Source: Osmia lignaria lignaria (taxonomy: Eukaryota > Arthropoda > Insecta > Hymenoptera > Megachilidae). From it: DNA of 64,000 nt. The notes under the pieces are model-generated. The model was not told the origin of the DNA. It saw nothing but the letters and a program-made list of their open reading frames with translations, and did no database searches. A program made the position numbers and the translations under genes. Within the stretch, counting starts at the first letter, position 1. Every line of letters begins with the position of its first letter. Location: assembly GCF_051020975.1 (NCBI RefSeq), contig NC_135034.1, positions 6,882,001 through 6,946,000 on the forward strand, given 5' to 3'. Positions 38,369 to 52,366 of this stretch are shown one piece after another.

Positions 38369-38395
38369 GCCTCTCTCCATGGTCCGCCATCGGAG
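38369..38395 (+). mobile_element. Family A MITE, right-end remnant
   Basis: Only CCTCTCTCCATGGTCCG and CCATCGGAG remain. It lies about 160 bp after the donor at 38206. Confidence 0.5.
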
Positions 38396-40062
38396 AACAT
38401 TCCCCAACAATTAATACCGCTGTTCTCTACTAAAAATTAAAAAAAAAAAATAATAGCGCCATTAGCGTTAAGTCTGAACGAACTTTCAATTGGTAAATTT
38501 GCAAAATTGCAATTAGCACTTAATTCGAAGCGTTGATATCGAAAGTAGAGCAATGGGTCATAGAACTTTGAGTTACATCTACTAACCCTTTAAAGTACGT
38601 ACATTTAAACGTAACTTCATTCACGAAACAGAATGAAAATGTCGGCAATGTTGAAACACGGAATTGATGCGGTTACGAGGATCCTCGAATTGGAAATGAG
38701 CTGTCAGGCACACGCATCGTCGTTTGTCTCCTCGTTGAAATCGCGTTTCGAATTAATTGAAAAACAGAAGCAATTTCGTCGAAGCTTTCCGTTCGTTTGT
38801 TCGAATTTCACCCTTCTCTACGGTCGCTTTCGATATCGGTGTATTATTCGTATTTATGCCGCGTAGTTTTTCGCGTTTCCTTCGAAATTTCAATTCCACG
38901 CGTTACACCCTGGTCCTGGTTTCGTCTTTCTGTTGATTTTTCGCTGTGTTGATTGTACGCGGCCGTCCCTGTTTCTCATTCCATTCGCTGTCTCTTCCGC
39001 GTTTCATCCCTCGAGGCGGATTCGAGGCAAGAGCCGATTTTCGCGTCCCTCATCGAACTAATTTCGGAAACCGAGCTGCAAATTTGCGGTACGACGCTAT
39101 CGAGTTTTACTTCATTTCACCAGTTTCCCGCGGGCGATTTGCCCGACCACAGGTACTTTGTTCTCCTGATTTTCGATCCTGGAACCTGATAAAAACCATC
39201 GCTGCATTCGATTTCCGTCCGAGATTGCGCTTCGATTACCGATATTAAGCGGATTAAACGGCAATTAAATCTTTGTTTAATTCTGTCGATGAAAATTCTG
39301 GATCCTTTTCTTGAATTTTTATTAGGAATCATTTATTTTACTATGCTTTACATGGCAGTAAAATAGTAGGGTGAAGCTTTATGTTAAAAAGCCATTTATA
39401 GTTGCAAATGTTTAGAAGGGGGAGAATTTCATATAGCAAGGGTTAATAAATCTTTGCCACTTTGATTTTTTCCTAAACTCGTTCGTTTTTTTTTTTTCAC
39501 TGAAGAACTTGGAAAGATCTTTGAGAAGAGGGTAGATTCGCGAGGTTATCAAATATGCTGCCCGGGGGTGTGAAGGTACTTTGATCAAACCCAAGAAGGC
39601 TTCGATTCTCCTCTCTCTTAGGATGTTTACTTTAAGGGATGCCACTGGCCTACCAGCATCTTCCAGTACGAAGGAAGGCAGGACTGCTGCACTTCTCTTC
39701 CTTATATATATTGCAAGGGAATTGCTCTTTGTTCGTCTCTTTGGTTCCTCGAATGAAGTTGCTTTCATTACCGACCAGTTTCACAGGCGGGATCGTTCGC
39801 ACGATCAAAGGAGGGATTGACTTTGTTTATTAACCGTCGCAACCCTGCTCTTTGCTTTAAAGTAATTAGCTGGCGGGGATATGTGTGAAACGGGATTGGC
39901 CCGTAATTTCGGTGGCAAAGGAATGCGGGATAGCGATGGAAATTTCATCTTTGTTCGTTTTTGAAAATTAAATCTTCAGTCAGATTTGTTTTTTTTTGTT
40001 TTTTTTTTAAATTAGATCACATCATTTCTTTATTGTTCTGGTTCTCTTTAGTTCTTTTTATA

Positions 40063-40165
40063 TTAACCCTTAACATTTTCAGAGGCAAAAATATTTCTAG
40101 GGGTCAATAAAATTTAAGTTGAAATTTATTGCCAGGAAAAAAGTGTTTAAATATTTAAGGGTTAA
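40063..40165. mobile_element. 103-bp TTAA-flanked repeat
   Basis: Starts TTAACCCTTAACATTTTC and ends AAATATTTAAGGGTTAA, so the outer TTAACCCTTAA is an inverted repeat. It is short and non-coding. Confidence 0.5.
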
Positions 40166-41683
40166 TCTTGAAAAATAAGAGGATCAATCTTTTTAAATTG
40201 ATAAAAAGTCAATTACATAGATCATCAATAATACAGCAAATTCCTTTTCCTGGGAAATTCGACTACAGTATTATTTTCTGTCGAACAAAACCTCTTTTGC
40301 TCTTCTATGTCATCCTGACAAAGCACCGGAAGAAAGGGGTGGAAACAACGAAAAATACGATAGCTTAACAGTGATACTCGATATCGATACGAGATTCCTA
40401 GTCCGGAAGACACGTGGATCCATGACGTATTTATTTCATTTCTATCCATCCCTCGGTGCCCATATTTCACGATTATTTTTGTTCCTCTGTTTCGAAAATC
40501 ATGAGCAGTACACAGAGATTACGGGTATTTGTGTGTTTAAGCTGAGAATGGAGAAAAAATGTGTTTGCCAGTATTCTGGAAAGGACGTTCGTACGTTGGG
40601 ATAAGGGTGAATAAAAATAAAAAGGGACGTATGATTCAGCGTTACGAGAGAAGAAAGGTAAATTCTGTTTGAAATGTTTACGAACGTCTGTGAGATAAAA
40701 CATGTTAACTAGGAAGAAATTTCATAGTTACATTTAATTTCTTTTTATTTTAGATAAAAATTTATGCACATTGTAGTATTTTGAAACAGAAATTTCTTCA
40801 ATTATATCACGCTAAAAATTTAATGATAACGACTTTCGTTATGTCGCCACACAATTTTATCTTCCTTTCCCCTTTAAATTGAAAGTTTGGAATCTTGAAA
40901 AATGTTCCGCCCCACAGCTCGGTCCGCCGCAATATGAGAGTTTATTTTCAACCTTCCATTAACTGGGTCGCTTATGCCTGATCATATATTAAAGTAGAAT
41001 CTTCAATAAGTATCCTAGAATTTTTTCAGACTTTTTGAAAGCCAAGAATATTAAAAAAATTAGTCGTGGAAATAAACGACCCAAGTTGGCCCTGAAAATT
41101 ACAAGAAGATTCTTTTTATATTCATTTGCCTTCAAAATTGAAAAATCATTCCCTAACATGAAATACAACTTATTGAACAAAGATTTGTAATGTAAAGATG
41201 AAATAACGAGAAATTCCACGGGAGGGAAAAGAAAAGTAAAAGGAAGGTAGAAGAGGGTGGATACCCTAACGACGGAGCAATTTTCTCGGGGCTGCAAATT
41301 GGCAATTGGACGATAAATGATTTAGGTCGTGTAAGCGCGTAGCTACATGTTACTTCGCAGAATTTGATGGGGATGAACCTACCCCAAGGCGAAGCACGTA
41401 TCTATCTCCGCCTGTTCGACTATCTTACCGACAAAATAGATCTTTAATTCAATCGTTGCTTCTCTCGGTGACTCACGGTTCCTTACACTCGTTTCATTCA
41501 ATAGTATGCTATAGATAAACGACAGGGAAATATAAGATTTGTTTTCCCAGAAAGAGAGAAATAGATTCTTGATAGCATATTGTATGTAGGAAAATATTGG
41601 GAATGTTTTGAACACTTTCACTTGATCAAATAAATTAATTCTTTGTTGCATTATATTGTAAATCTGTACCACAGGATTCATTA

Positions 41684-41854
41684 TTAATTTTTGAACAATA
41701 GAATGTAGGTCAATCGATACCAAAATTTCGAAATCAAAAGTTAAATACATAATATTTAAAGAAACAGTATAAAATTTAGAAAATGAAAATAATATGAAAT
41801 ATAAAATTTAATTAAAATTGGGTCTCTCTCTAGGGTCTATCGATCGAGGGTTAA
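41684..41854 (+). mobile_element. Family A MITE, near-complete copy
   Basis: 171 bp with TTAATTTTTGAACAATAG and AGGTCAATCG at the left, AAATTTAGAAAATGAAA in the middle, and GGGTCTCTCTCTAGGG and CGATCGAGGGTTAA at the right. The CCATGGTCCG block has mutated. Confidence 0.6.
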
Positions 41855-42900
41855 ATAAATAAATAAAATTGTATTACCAAGTAATAATATGAACTGATAA
41901 TAACTTTACCAATATTAATAGTTATATTTATTCATTTTTAGTGTCCAGTATTAATTACTAAATTAATAGAGATCATTGAAATTATTGTCGTTTGTCTTAA
42001 TATAAACAAATATTTTCATAAATATTTTGAGAATGGAGTCTCATATAAAATTATTATTCTCTCAAATAGCTTTATCCATTATTTTTACATTTATTATTCA
42101 AAAATATTTAATTCTTCATAAAACTATTTCCTCTCATCTTATTGAATTCTGAATTGAAAGGAAAACTCTATTAATGTCAAAATAAATCTCATTAGTTCTT
42201 AGAATACGAATTACCCTCATTCTTCAGCTACAGAAAATGATTATGCTGTCCACGCGTTACCACTGTGATTACTTTAGCACCCTTTTTTCCCACTAGCATT
42301 GCTTTCACTTTGTACTTTCGCGGTTCTCCTTTGAGGCTATTGTGTATTACTGGAAAAGCGAAGGCACGTAGTTTAAGAGAGTCGTGTGATGAGAATACGA
42401 CGCTCGTTTCGTGTCACAGTTCTCCCTTCGTTTACGTAGAAAAGGGGAGCCTTTCTCTCTTCCTGCTTGGGGTAGGAGAATCTCCTCTCCCTGAATAGTG
42501 CTACTTTCTTCTTAGATCATGACGAACACTTCTTTCTTGCTTCATAATAACCATAAAAACTATTAATAGTAACACAATTACTAAAAAATTGGTCTTGAAA
42601 TACATTAACCCTAATGTATTTCCACTTATCGTTAGAATCAAAAGAGTGCAAGTGATATTTTGTGAAATTTTTGTCGAAGATGCTTACGGAATAAGGTGAG
42701 ACTTAAAACATCATCATTTCTCTTTCGAAAGCCTGATTTTATTTTCCTATTAAAGTTAGAAAATCGTCGGCATTTATTAACTTGTGAAACGTTCTACATT
42801 CCTACCCGATACAGGAAGCTATAATTTCGTTTCTAACGCACTGTTACTATTTTCATTTCCATTTTAATAGTATAAATTAAAAGTAACCATTAACTATTCT

Positions 42901-43011
42901 TTAACACGTTCGCGACGCTGATAACAATAACTGATTATTGTAATTAACAAATTTTTGTAAACCCCGCCCTATAGCGGGGACAAGATTCAGGCCCCGTCGC
43001 GAACGTGTTAA
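42901..43011. mobile_element. 111-bp TTAA MITE with CACGTTCGCGACG ends
   Basis: The left end TTAACACGTTCGCGACG and the right end CGTCGCGAACGTGTTAA are perfect inverted repeats over 17 bases. The interior has a small hairpin (CCCCGCCCTATAGCGGGG). It is probably young, since the ends are intact. This fits a non-autonomous piggyBac-type element. Confidence 0.8.
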
Positions 43012-46000
43012 TGGAACGTTGAATTCGTTTATTTGACGATTCCTCTTGCCGTCTACTGTAAAAAGAGGGAGGAAAAGCTACTCTGGAATCAGACACGATC
43101 ATATCGGACCACGTTCCCGGAGCGTGGCGACCCTCGACAAACGTCGAAGCTCGTTAAAGCTTTTTGAAGTAAGTTAGCGAGCGTGTCTGTTCCATCTTCC
43201 ATACGACTCACGGATACGTGAGTCGAAAGAATTATTGCAATTTCGAGGTGACGCCTGTTGAATGGTTAATGCGATGGACGGCTTGTTTCCGCGAACGGCA
43301 CGCGTCTGTCCTACAGATTCGTATGGAATAGTAGACATCTCTGAACCGCTTGACAGGAATTTATATCAATTTTTCGTCCGTCTGAATAGCTTCTTTACAT
43401 GGAAATCGAAATATAAAGAAAAATAAGGTTGAAATATTTAAATAGGCGTAGCTTAAAATTAGCATAACGTTGCGCAAAGCGGTGTGTACACTCCCTTTGT
43501 TGGAAGGACGGTTCTAGAAATGAATAATAGGAACAGGATCTAACAGAAGCGGCGAAAAGGTTACGCATCGTACGAATCCAAGTAGTCGACCCACGGGCGA
43601 AAGTATCGTCGCTCGTTTTCGCGGCAAACTCGTATGTATATACGAGTGCATCGTGAAACAGCTTAAGGATCGTTAAGAGCAACTCGTGTGGGCTAGGATG
43701 CCCACACGGCGTGGCACAATGGAAGGGTAGGGCCTGGTCGCATCGTTGTGCTACAGTCCTCCCATCCAGGTATATTTAGACGGAACGCATCGTAATGACG
43801 CGTAGGTGTAACTCATTCATAAAACATAACCCACGTGGCGCCGTTCGAGAAAGTGGAGAAGACACTGACATCTGCTTCTGTTTCGGGAATGCGAAATTGT
43901 TAACCCAGTCAGAAAAAGATTTTCACTTCACCATTATTGACACGTTTTCAAATGCGTATATTCGTTGATAATTAGAATTTATAGATTGATTATAAAATAT
44001 TTAATTGTAAATTAGGTAAGAAATTTGAAATTTTTAAGTAGGAAAATTTCGGCCCTATTTACCATTTTCCCTAGGGAAGCTTGATTTGATCGTGGGTGTA
44101 CATTAAATACTTGTAAAAATAATGACTTCGTCCTTCTAATTTCTCACAAAATTTCAAGTCGTTCGGTCCAATTTAAACAAAATTATTTAAATATTATTGA
44201 GAATAATTGTAGCTATAATTTCGTTTAATTTCTTATACAATCAGTTGCAATTTCATGAATTTTTATAAATGAAACTTGAATGAAGCAAAGAAACATAAGG
44301 TACGCGACAATAAATAATCTTTCCTGTGAAAGGGATGTAATTCACGCGAGGGGTGGTTCGTAAGGTGGACGAGTGGGTATTGAAGGAGGACCAAGCGGAT
44401 TTGGATCCGGGTTTCATGGGACTTGTCGCGTAAAAATAACTTGTTCCTTCCGGATTTTCGTAGTCATGACAACGAGTTTCCTCGAATCTCGAGAGGGTAC
44501 GATACGTTTTGTGCCGCACGGTGCAGGACACGTACGCTTCTCATCCAGAGGGAAGAGGGTGCATCCTCCGTTCGTTCGTTCTTGGGGGACGATAACTCGG
44601 TTACGAAGGTTCTCAACTTGAGAGACAGTTCTACTTTTGCCAAGTCAAAAAGAAACGTCCTGACCAATTTCCCAAAATTCTGGACAAAAGACAGAAACAA
44701 AGAAGATTTAATTCTCTCATAGTGTAATTATTTTATGGGGTATCAGTGAATAATTATTACTTGTTATTTGTACGATATATTTCATAATTAAGAATTTATA
44801 ATTAAAATAATTGGTATATTTGTACGTATTTTCAAATAATTTTTATTTGAATTTTCTTCTATTGAAAACATTTTCACCTAGAAATGTATATTTGTTTCTA
44901 TCTTCGTTTTTTAAAAACTGGACTAATTTATTAGCGATTAGGGAACATTATTAAAATTGCCTAATATTCCCATTATTTTATTCATCCCTGTGCGTACAAC
45001 GTGGACGAGCTAGAAACGGTAAACGCGAGAATAAAAGATACGTCGAAAGGGAAAAATGGGTAGTGAGAAAGGGGGTGGGTCAGCACGTGGGTTCATTTGC
45101 AACGAGTGGCCAAGCGAAAGGGAAAGAGAAAGAGAAATTCGGGGCGATGACCGTCGTGAAATAAAGAGGACATAGCACAAGTGCACATCTTTTGTATGTG
45201 CATAAATTTGAACGTCTGCACCAGCACTCTTCGCATTTATCACGCAAATAGACTTTTTAGAATTAATGAGCCTACCCTTCATTATCTCCACCCTTTTTTG
45301 TATTTCAATCGTCAGGGAATTGGTGAGGATAATTTATTTATTATACTTATTAGGTATACAAATTCGGTAGTTGGAAAGGGTTTGACATATAAAAATTCAG
45401 GAAATGAAAATGTGTGTATTTTCAAAATTGAATTAAAATTGTGACTCATTCAAAAATTTCAAAAAATTTCACTTGCATCCCTTTAGTTTTAATTATCGTT
45501 AGAATAACTTTAATTCCAAACAAATAATATGTATAAGTAAATTGTATTCTCCTAAAAATTCAATCTAAATAAATTTCATCTAATAAGAAGTAGTCAAATA
45601 ACACTTCTCAATTTCCATTTACTAATCTCAAAGTTTCTTTAATTTATTTCTCGTCCATCAGAATGAAACTCCTCTTCAAGTATTTCGAGGGAAACATTTT
45701 GTCGATCGACGCGCCATCGAACAAAGAGGATAATTTTCCTTCGTTCGAAGGATTATTTGCTCACGATCATTACACTTCATCCCTCTCTTTTCCGAGTCTT
45801 TTTCATTTCGATCGACTGGTCCGTCTCGATATCGTGGCCAAGGCAAACCTAATTTCATCCTCCCCATTCTCTTGGCGTCCATCGAGTAGCCCCTTCATAA
45901 TCGGACGACAAAGGCACCCCTTTTCCTCTTTCTATCTCGCGGACCAACGAAAGCTATCCCTTCAATTTTGTGGTAACCGTTGAAAAGTGAAATTTGACGT

Positions 46001-46393
46001 GTAACGTTAACGAAATGTCGCGGCTAAATTAATTGCTACCCTTTAACGAGTTCATTTAACGAATCTGCTATGATTCGACGAAGGGTGGAGACACCGAGAT
46101 TTTCGATTTCATGGGCTTCGAACGGTACAGAATTTATTTGTATCGCCAGCCTGACGTTTCAAAGTGGAAACTCTGCGGAAATTCCGGTTGAATTGTTCCA
46201 ACTAGGGGAGAGAACGAAATCTCACGGATAAAAACGTGGTCGGTCTGTCGAGAACCTAGCTGGCCACTTTAACCCGTAGTCCAATAAACCTGTCATACTC
46301 TGTATCTTCTTTGAACGATTCTTTATCGTTCTTGTAAGAATCTTGTAAGAGTTTGGTGAGCTTCTAGTGTTCTTCGGTTACTTGAATTTGAAA

Positions 46394-46621
46394 TTAACCT
46401 TTGGTATGCACCTTATCAGGACAGGCCCTGGGCCTAAGACCCCCCAAGGTCCAGGAACCCTATAAGACGATTTAGAGTCTAAGAATGCAAGAGTAATGTT
46501 AATTTTATAAATTTTATTTGAGGTACTTTTTTATGTTTAAAAAATTAAACTGACAGATAATCGTCGTTTGATAAAAAATTCCATATTGTTCCTCTGAGAC
46601 CCTTCACCAGTTAAGGGTTAA
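46394..46621. mobile_element. TTAA-bordered repeat, family C-like, 228 bp
   Basis: The left end is TTAACCTTTGGTATGCACC; the right end on the opposite strand is TTAACCCTTAACTGGTGAAG. Terminal match is limited to TTAACCYTT, so the borders are less certain than in other families. The right end resembles those at 10621 and 60909. Confidence 0.45.
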
Positions 46622-47445
46622 TTCTACAACTTTACCTTTCTTTCCTTCAGTTAAATATAGTAAACGCTCGATAATTCCCCGCATTTCCGGATACGAAGGC
46701 GAAGGCTCCTCAGAAACAGGAAATTTTTTAGCATCAATGATCACCTATCATTAGATAACAAAAAGTAATAGAACTTTCTTATCTGTGTAAATTCAACTCA
46801 TCGAAATCACGTTTCTTAAACTTTTTTAAAGAAATTTGTTCTTTTCAAAAAAAAAAAAAAAAAAGAGGAAGTTAGGAGCTTGGGAACCGAGTACGCAGGG
46901 CTAATCGATATTCGACTTGGCGTCGATTATCGTGCAGGTTGCCACGGCTAGGCGGTGGTATAGGTGCGTTAAAAGGCAACACGATGGCCGGCATTACAAT
47001 TAACGATTGTGCTCGTACTGTGAATCGGCCTGAATAGTAATCGATAGTACAGCACCTGCGAAGAATGCTTCATGATGTTACCCTCTGTGTAGTCATTGTC
47101 CAGCAACGAAATACCCTTCGTTGCTGTGACGGTCCTTCGGTTCTTCAATCGGTCGACCGACTGCTCATTTGCATGTAATGACTTTCGCTAGGTTTGGAAA
47201 TTAAAATTACCCATTCGATGGACATAGCGAAAACAACCTCGAGATAACGTTATATTATTTATAAAGTAGTATCGCTTATTCATTCCAAAAATCGAAGTTG
47301 TGAATCATTCAGATAAAGGTCATCAATGAAAATGGTCACTGTTTAATTTTAATACATTGTTTCAATCTTTTCCTTCAAGAATTTCTAAGCATTGATTTTA
47401 TGGTAATAGGAATAAATCATATTTTTAGAATCTGTAAATTTATTT

Positions 47446-47488
47446 TTCACTCTTGGACGGCGGACCATGGAGAGAGCCCCGATCCTCT
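47446..47488 (-). mobile_element. Family A MITE fragment, reverse orientation
   Basis: CACTCTTGGACGGCGG followed by ACCATGGAGAGAGCCCCGAT. The bordering TTAA is now TTCA; the remainder is missing. Confidence 0.55.
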
Positions 47489-48280
47489 GTTGATAAAAGC
47501 TAAAAGATTTAGCCTATTGTAAAAAAAATCTTAATTACACCAATGGTATTTCTTAGAAATAGAATGATTTGTTCTCTTTACAAGGTAAAAGGTTGATGAA
47601 CGGAAATCTAATTTTAAAACAAGAAATGCAAACGAAGCTGATACTCTCATTATGGTACATTAGAAAATTAAGTTAAATTTGATGGTTTGATGGTCGAGTA
47701 AACTAATCGACAATCTAAAATCGTTTATCGACGAATTTATAGCCTTTCCTCGATTCTGTTAATTTACGGAACAATAGCGAACCGAGCTCCGTTTACTCAT
47801 TGTGTACTTTGTTTCCAGTTCAGCTGAATTAAAACGACTTATAATCGAGCCTCTCGTCTCAAGATGCTCTCTTCTCCCTTTTTCCTCTCTAGCCACTTTC
47901 GTTCCTATTTTCATCCCTCGACCACGTCGCGTTATTTTCGCCCGAAGATAAAAGATATTATCTTCTTGGAAGACTATGGGACCCGCAGCAATTTTTATTA
48001 CCTCCTTATTCTTACCCGATCACTTTTCCCTTATCTTATTAACTTCAACTTTAGTTTTAAATTTTCTACTTTTCATTCTGTCAGATTGAGTACTTTTTCA
48101 AATTATATCTCATTCGATGCTTTTAATTCTGTCGTCTATTTTCGGGTCTATATGACCCATAATGAAAATTACATTTCCACATGTACCATGTTTTTAAAGA
48201 TTTCCTTTTAATTTTATATTTAATTGTTTAATATCCCTTGGGAATAAATTGTTTTAAAATTTGAATTATAAATAAATCTT

Positions 48281-48310
48281 TAATTAAAATAAAGAAAAGG
48301 CACCGAATTA
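48281..48310. repeat. Dispersed repeat, copy 2 of a near-identical pair
   Basis: Identical over about 28 bases to 17454-17482, including GAAAAGGCACCGAATTA, followed by a similar ACTTAAT word. Confidence 0.6.
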
Positions 48311-48862
48311 ATTTGTACACTTAATATTTCAATCGTTAATTATAATTATAAAACCAAGTGTTGAAATATATTTTTTCACTCACTGCAACAGTTACTTTGG
48401 AAATCCTGTGTCGCATTGAATACTTATCAAAAAGGAAGCTTAAGTGCAACGAAACATTGGGGAGAGTAAAATTGAACCCTAAGCAACGAGATAGAATTGG
48501 AAAACATAAAAAAAAATAAAGAAAAAAAGAAAGAGAAGGGACAGAGAAAAAGGGTGTAAGAGGAAAGATGGGAGGAGAAGGAGCGAGTACGCATAGAGAA
48601 GTGTGCGCATCGCGCGTATTCAGTTACGTCCGGTGCGTCGCGGCGTCGAGACGCGTTGTTTCGGTAACGAAGTTTCGTCCGCGATGCTTTTACACGCGTG
48701 TACACGTTGTCTCCAAGCTGTCTCCAGAAGAAAGGAAATCTACTGTGAATTATCCTTTGTTTACAGAGAGATCCTTCGATCACAATTAAACGCGAGGGTG
48801 ATTTATTTGAGCAAAACAATAAGTGGATAATTACTTTTTATATTTACTTTTTAATTTAATAA

Positions 48863-49007
48863 TTAACACGTTGACATTTATTAATTTAATTATTAAATTG
48901 TTAATTAATTTTTTAACTTCATGCTCTCAAATTAGCATAATAATAATGCTATTCAATTTACTTTTATTTTTAATTGAAGTGTTAATCACCAACAGTCAAC
49001 ACGTTAA
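48863..49007. mobile_element. 145-bp TTAA MITE with CACGTTGAC ends
   Basis: The left end is TTAACACGTTGACA; the right end on the opposite strand is TTAACGTGTTGACTG, matching in 11 of the first 13 positions. The interior is almost pure A/T. It belongs near the 42901 element by its CACGTT end. Confidence 0.55.
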
Positions 49008-51374
49008 TAATTAAAAAAGAAATTAATTATGATATTATATTTTTGCTCGAAGAGACCATCCTCGTATTCAACTGTATTCATTTCGTGCAAGAGAAAGTTG
49101 AAATTAATTTTTCTATCAACTCGCAAATTGAATGGAATAATTGATTAATTAAGCGACACCTTGTATGGATGAAATTTTTCATTCACATTTATAGCGAGCT
49201 CTTTCGATTATTATTATCAAGAAAATTGAACGCTGGATAATTATCGAATAATCAAATGACACGTTCCGTGAGTGAAATGTGTCAGGTTGCAGACAAGTGT
49301 TTGATGAATACTACCTTGTTTCTTGCTTTTATTCGTTTCTAAGGTGATTGGATAATAATATAACAGTGAAAAAGACACAAGTGGATCGCAGTTTATGTTT
49401 ACACGGGGTAGCGAGAGCGTCGGCTGCGAAATTGAATAATTGGATAATATCGAATAGGATAAGTTGTCGAGATTGAAGGCTTTCTTCGGGACTCTTTAAA
49501 CAGCGCGCAACTTGGTTGTCTTTGCTTCGAAAGTGTCGTCGATTGTCTGTCGATTTCAATTGCGAGAAGAGGGATATTCATTCGACAGTGAAGGATCGAA
49601 TAAGTGAGAAAACCCTTTGATACTTCAATTTGAGAAGTGAAGAATAGGATAAATGCTATCGATTATTTCTTCGTTTAGAAAAGAAGAGACAATGGAATAT
49701 TTCCATTAGAATCTTGAGAAGCGAAGAAAAGAATAATTGACACTTATTGCAATTTGCAAATTCAGAGAAGAAGAAAGAACATTTATTGCAATTTTCCTAT
49801 ATATTTGCTTATTTAGAGAGAATCTTAAAAAATGAAGAGCATTATTCAGAGAAGAAAGAAAAAGATGGTTAATTATTTCCATTAGGATCTTGAGGAATTA
49901 TTATTTTATCCAAGAAAAAAGGAAAACAGTGCTGAAAAAATAATTGCACTTATTCCATGTTACTTCTTCGTTCAAAGAAGAAAGGCAACTCCAAATAATT
50001 CCAGAGGGTAAAAAAGCCACAGATAATACAATTGTCATATTTGCACTTTTAATACACATATTTATTATTATTTATTCGAAATAAATGAAACCATCTTCGT
50101 CGAGGAATTACAAGCAGACAAAAGAACTTCTAGTTTGATCGAAAGCTCTCATAGTGTACTCCGTTCACTTTCGCGAAGAAAGAAGAATGTGAGAACATGT
50201 TCATTTCCTCGAATGTCAACAACTTCTCGGGCTCATATTTGTTCGCGTTGTTGCACGTTGCTCGATGCACGTCTGATGCACCGCTGATGCGCTTCTGAGT
50301 ACACGAGGTAGAAAAGGAACGTGACGACACGCCTGGCGAGAGCACGTGCATCAAGGGATAACAAGATCGTTCCTGTAACTGACCAAGGTACACGCTCGAA
50401 TTGATCGAATAAGATCATTCTTATGAAACAAGCATCAACTGTTTAATCTTCTGTTGAAATTTGTCGTCAGGACTGACTTATTTTAAATCAACGTTACAGT
50501 GGATCTTTCAAGAGATAAGTATTTGAAAATCATTCTAAAAATCTGAGGATTTTTCTTTTTTAAATTTCACCGAACTGAGATTTTTAAGAAAGACATCAAA
50601 CCCTTTAGAAAATAAAGTGATACGAAGCTAAGGATCAGAAGGAGGATCTTGGAAGAATTTTAAGGATTCAAAGGACTAAATATCAAACAAATAAAAGAAT
50701 TCTAAAGATTTGAAAATTAGATGTACTGCAAAAACATTTTTGCAACACAGTAATCATCTCTTTAACATTTTGCAACTATAGCAACCCTGTTAAAGGATAA
50801 AATCACGTAAAGGCAAAGATCAGAAAGAATAAAATTCTAAGAAATTAAAGAATCTTATAATTTTCTATCGAGTACATTCTAACTCCTAGATGATTAATTA
50901 ATCTCGGTTCCAGGAGTTGTAGAATCCTTGGATTGAAAGAAGGACAACAAAAGTTTGTTCTTAATTTCTATCATTAGAATCCCACGTAACACGGTTATCG
51001 AACGAAACGTTACTTGTGCTGGTTACATCAGCTGACGAAACGAAAGGTGCATCGTGCAACGAATACGAACCGACGAGTGATGCATACGTAATGGAAAAAG
51101 TGCAATTAGCATGAATTGCTTTTTCGAGACGCGACGTTTCAACGATCGAATTAGTGGAAATCAATCATTTGCTTGCCGACTAGGCAACGAGTGTGTTCCG
51201 TTAATCTACGGGATATTATATCCGCGATAAGGAGATCAACACGAATGACGAATGCCTAATTGTAAGTGTAATTAGGCTAGTGTTTCGACGTCAGGTTACC
51301 TTGCGCGTTTGGTAGCTCGAATGGAAAGGATAATTAGCGATTGTCATTGGTGCGCGTGAATTGATGGGATTCGG

Positions 51375-51485
51375 ATGACGTTAACGGCAACAGGCATCGA
51401 CGTCATGGCTTGTATCAGAGCACCGAGATCCGTTTGCGGATCGAGCGACGACATCAAAGCTGATTCCACTCGCAATGTCGTACAG
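51375..51485 (+). CDS. sick: Probable alternative first coding exon of sickie (37-residue N-terminus)
   Basis: The ATG at 51375 follows an in-frame TGA at 51357. The frame gives 37 codons, MTLTATGIDVMACIRAPRS through ...TRNVVQ, and reaches a donor GTACAG followed by GTATGG in phase 0. A second in-frame ATG lies at 51405. Joined to the CH exon it reads VVQ-IYTDWAN, 3.8 kb downstream, the nearest of the four first exons. The exon is in a GC-richer island (50960-51500) that could hold its promoter. It is short, so chance is a real alternative; the shared phase and terminal Gln are the main support. Confidence 0.45.
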
Positions 51486-51664
51486 GTATGGCACTGTTTT
51501 TGCGTGAATCGCATATCTACGTCGATTCAAACTAAATCGTTAACCTTCGTTTATGATTCTATTACGATTAAGTACTCTGGAATTAAACACTAGTCCATAA
51601 TTGGTACGGTTATCATTTTGTCACGTAGAAAATATTATGGGATGCAAAGAACTTCAGAGGAATG

Positions 51665-51725
51665 TTAACTCTTCAACAGCGGAATCGGTTGGGATTCTCT
51701 TTACGGTCCGCCGTCCGAGAGTTAA
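51665..51725 (+). mobile_element. Family A MITE reduced to its two ends
   Basis: 61 bp: TTAACTCTTCAACAGCGG at the left, a TTCTCTTTACGGTCCG block, and CCGTCCGAGAGTTAA at the right. The entire interior is gone. It shows the two terminal inverted repeats side by side and confirms the element borders. Confidence 0.7.
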
Positions 51726-52346
51726 AAATTTATATCGAAAAAATTATATTGTCGGTTATACTTTAATCAGATCACAGTGGAGAGCGTTCAGGCCTGTAGT
51801 TCAGTATGATCAGGTTCTTAAATATACAATATAGTTCATTCCAAACATTTCAGGTGGCAATTTTTACTGACTGATTCTCTATTCGTCGAATTCTAACATT
51901 TGTATATAAAAATTCTAATTTTGATAGTTCAAATTCAACCTAATCATTGTATAAGGTAAATCAAACGCGTATATCATAAATCATCGTTGTTGAGATTAAA
52001 CTCACCGAGCTGTCAAAAATAGATTTTAATATTCTGGGATCATGTAACACCACCGTTTGAATAGCCTAATCAAACTTTACCCTTTTCCAATCCAAACAAG
52101 ATTAACGCGCCTAAAGAATCATTCAGACACGTGGTCGCGTGTCACCGAGTGGTTTCACGGTCCCAAAGGATTCTGTTCCCCGATTTCCACGCATCGAAAT
52201 CATTCGAAACTGCCCTCGGTGGCTTAGTTAATAATGAAAATTAGAATCTGCCTGGTGACCCGAAATTATGAAGGAAGTTCATCCTATTTCTCTTTTTGCC
52301 ACGCTCAAAAATAGTACAGTGTCTCGACTGGTCCGCGTGGCCAAAA

Positions 52347-52366
52347 TATACACGTGTGTGTGTGTG
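52347..52366. repeat. Alternating purine-pyrimidine (GT)n tract
   Basis: TATACACGTGTGTGTG and a few more GT units, a short microsatellite with potential for Z-form DNA. Confidence 0.6.

Larger units (their letters stand above)
38206..51374 (+). other. sick: sickie intron between the 37-kb and 51-kb candidate exons
   Basis: AT-rich, with TTAA elements at 38369, 40063, 41684, 42901, 46394, 47446 and 48863, an A18 run at 46847-46864, and GC-richer islands (38500-39280, 39400-39950, 43010-43880, 44280-44700, 45690-46270, 48560-48800, 49260-49640, 50090-50420). Open frames in the islands, such as 106 codons from 45663 and 130 codons minus at 48427-48819, have no recognisable content. Confidence 0.45.
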
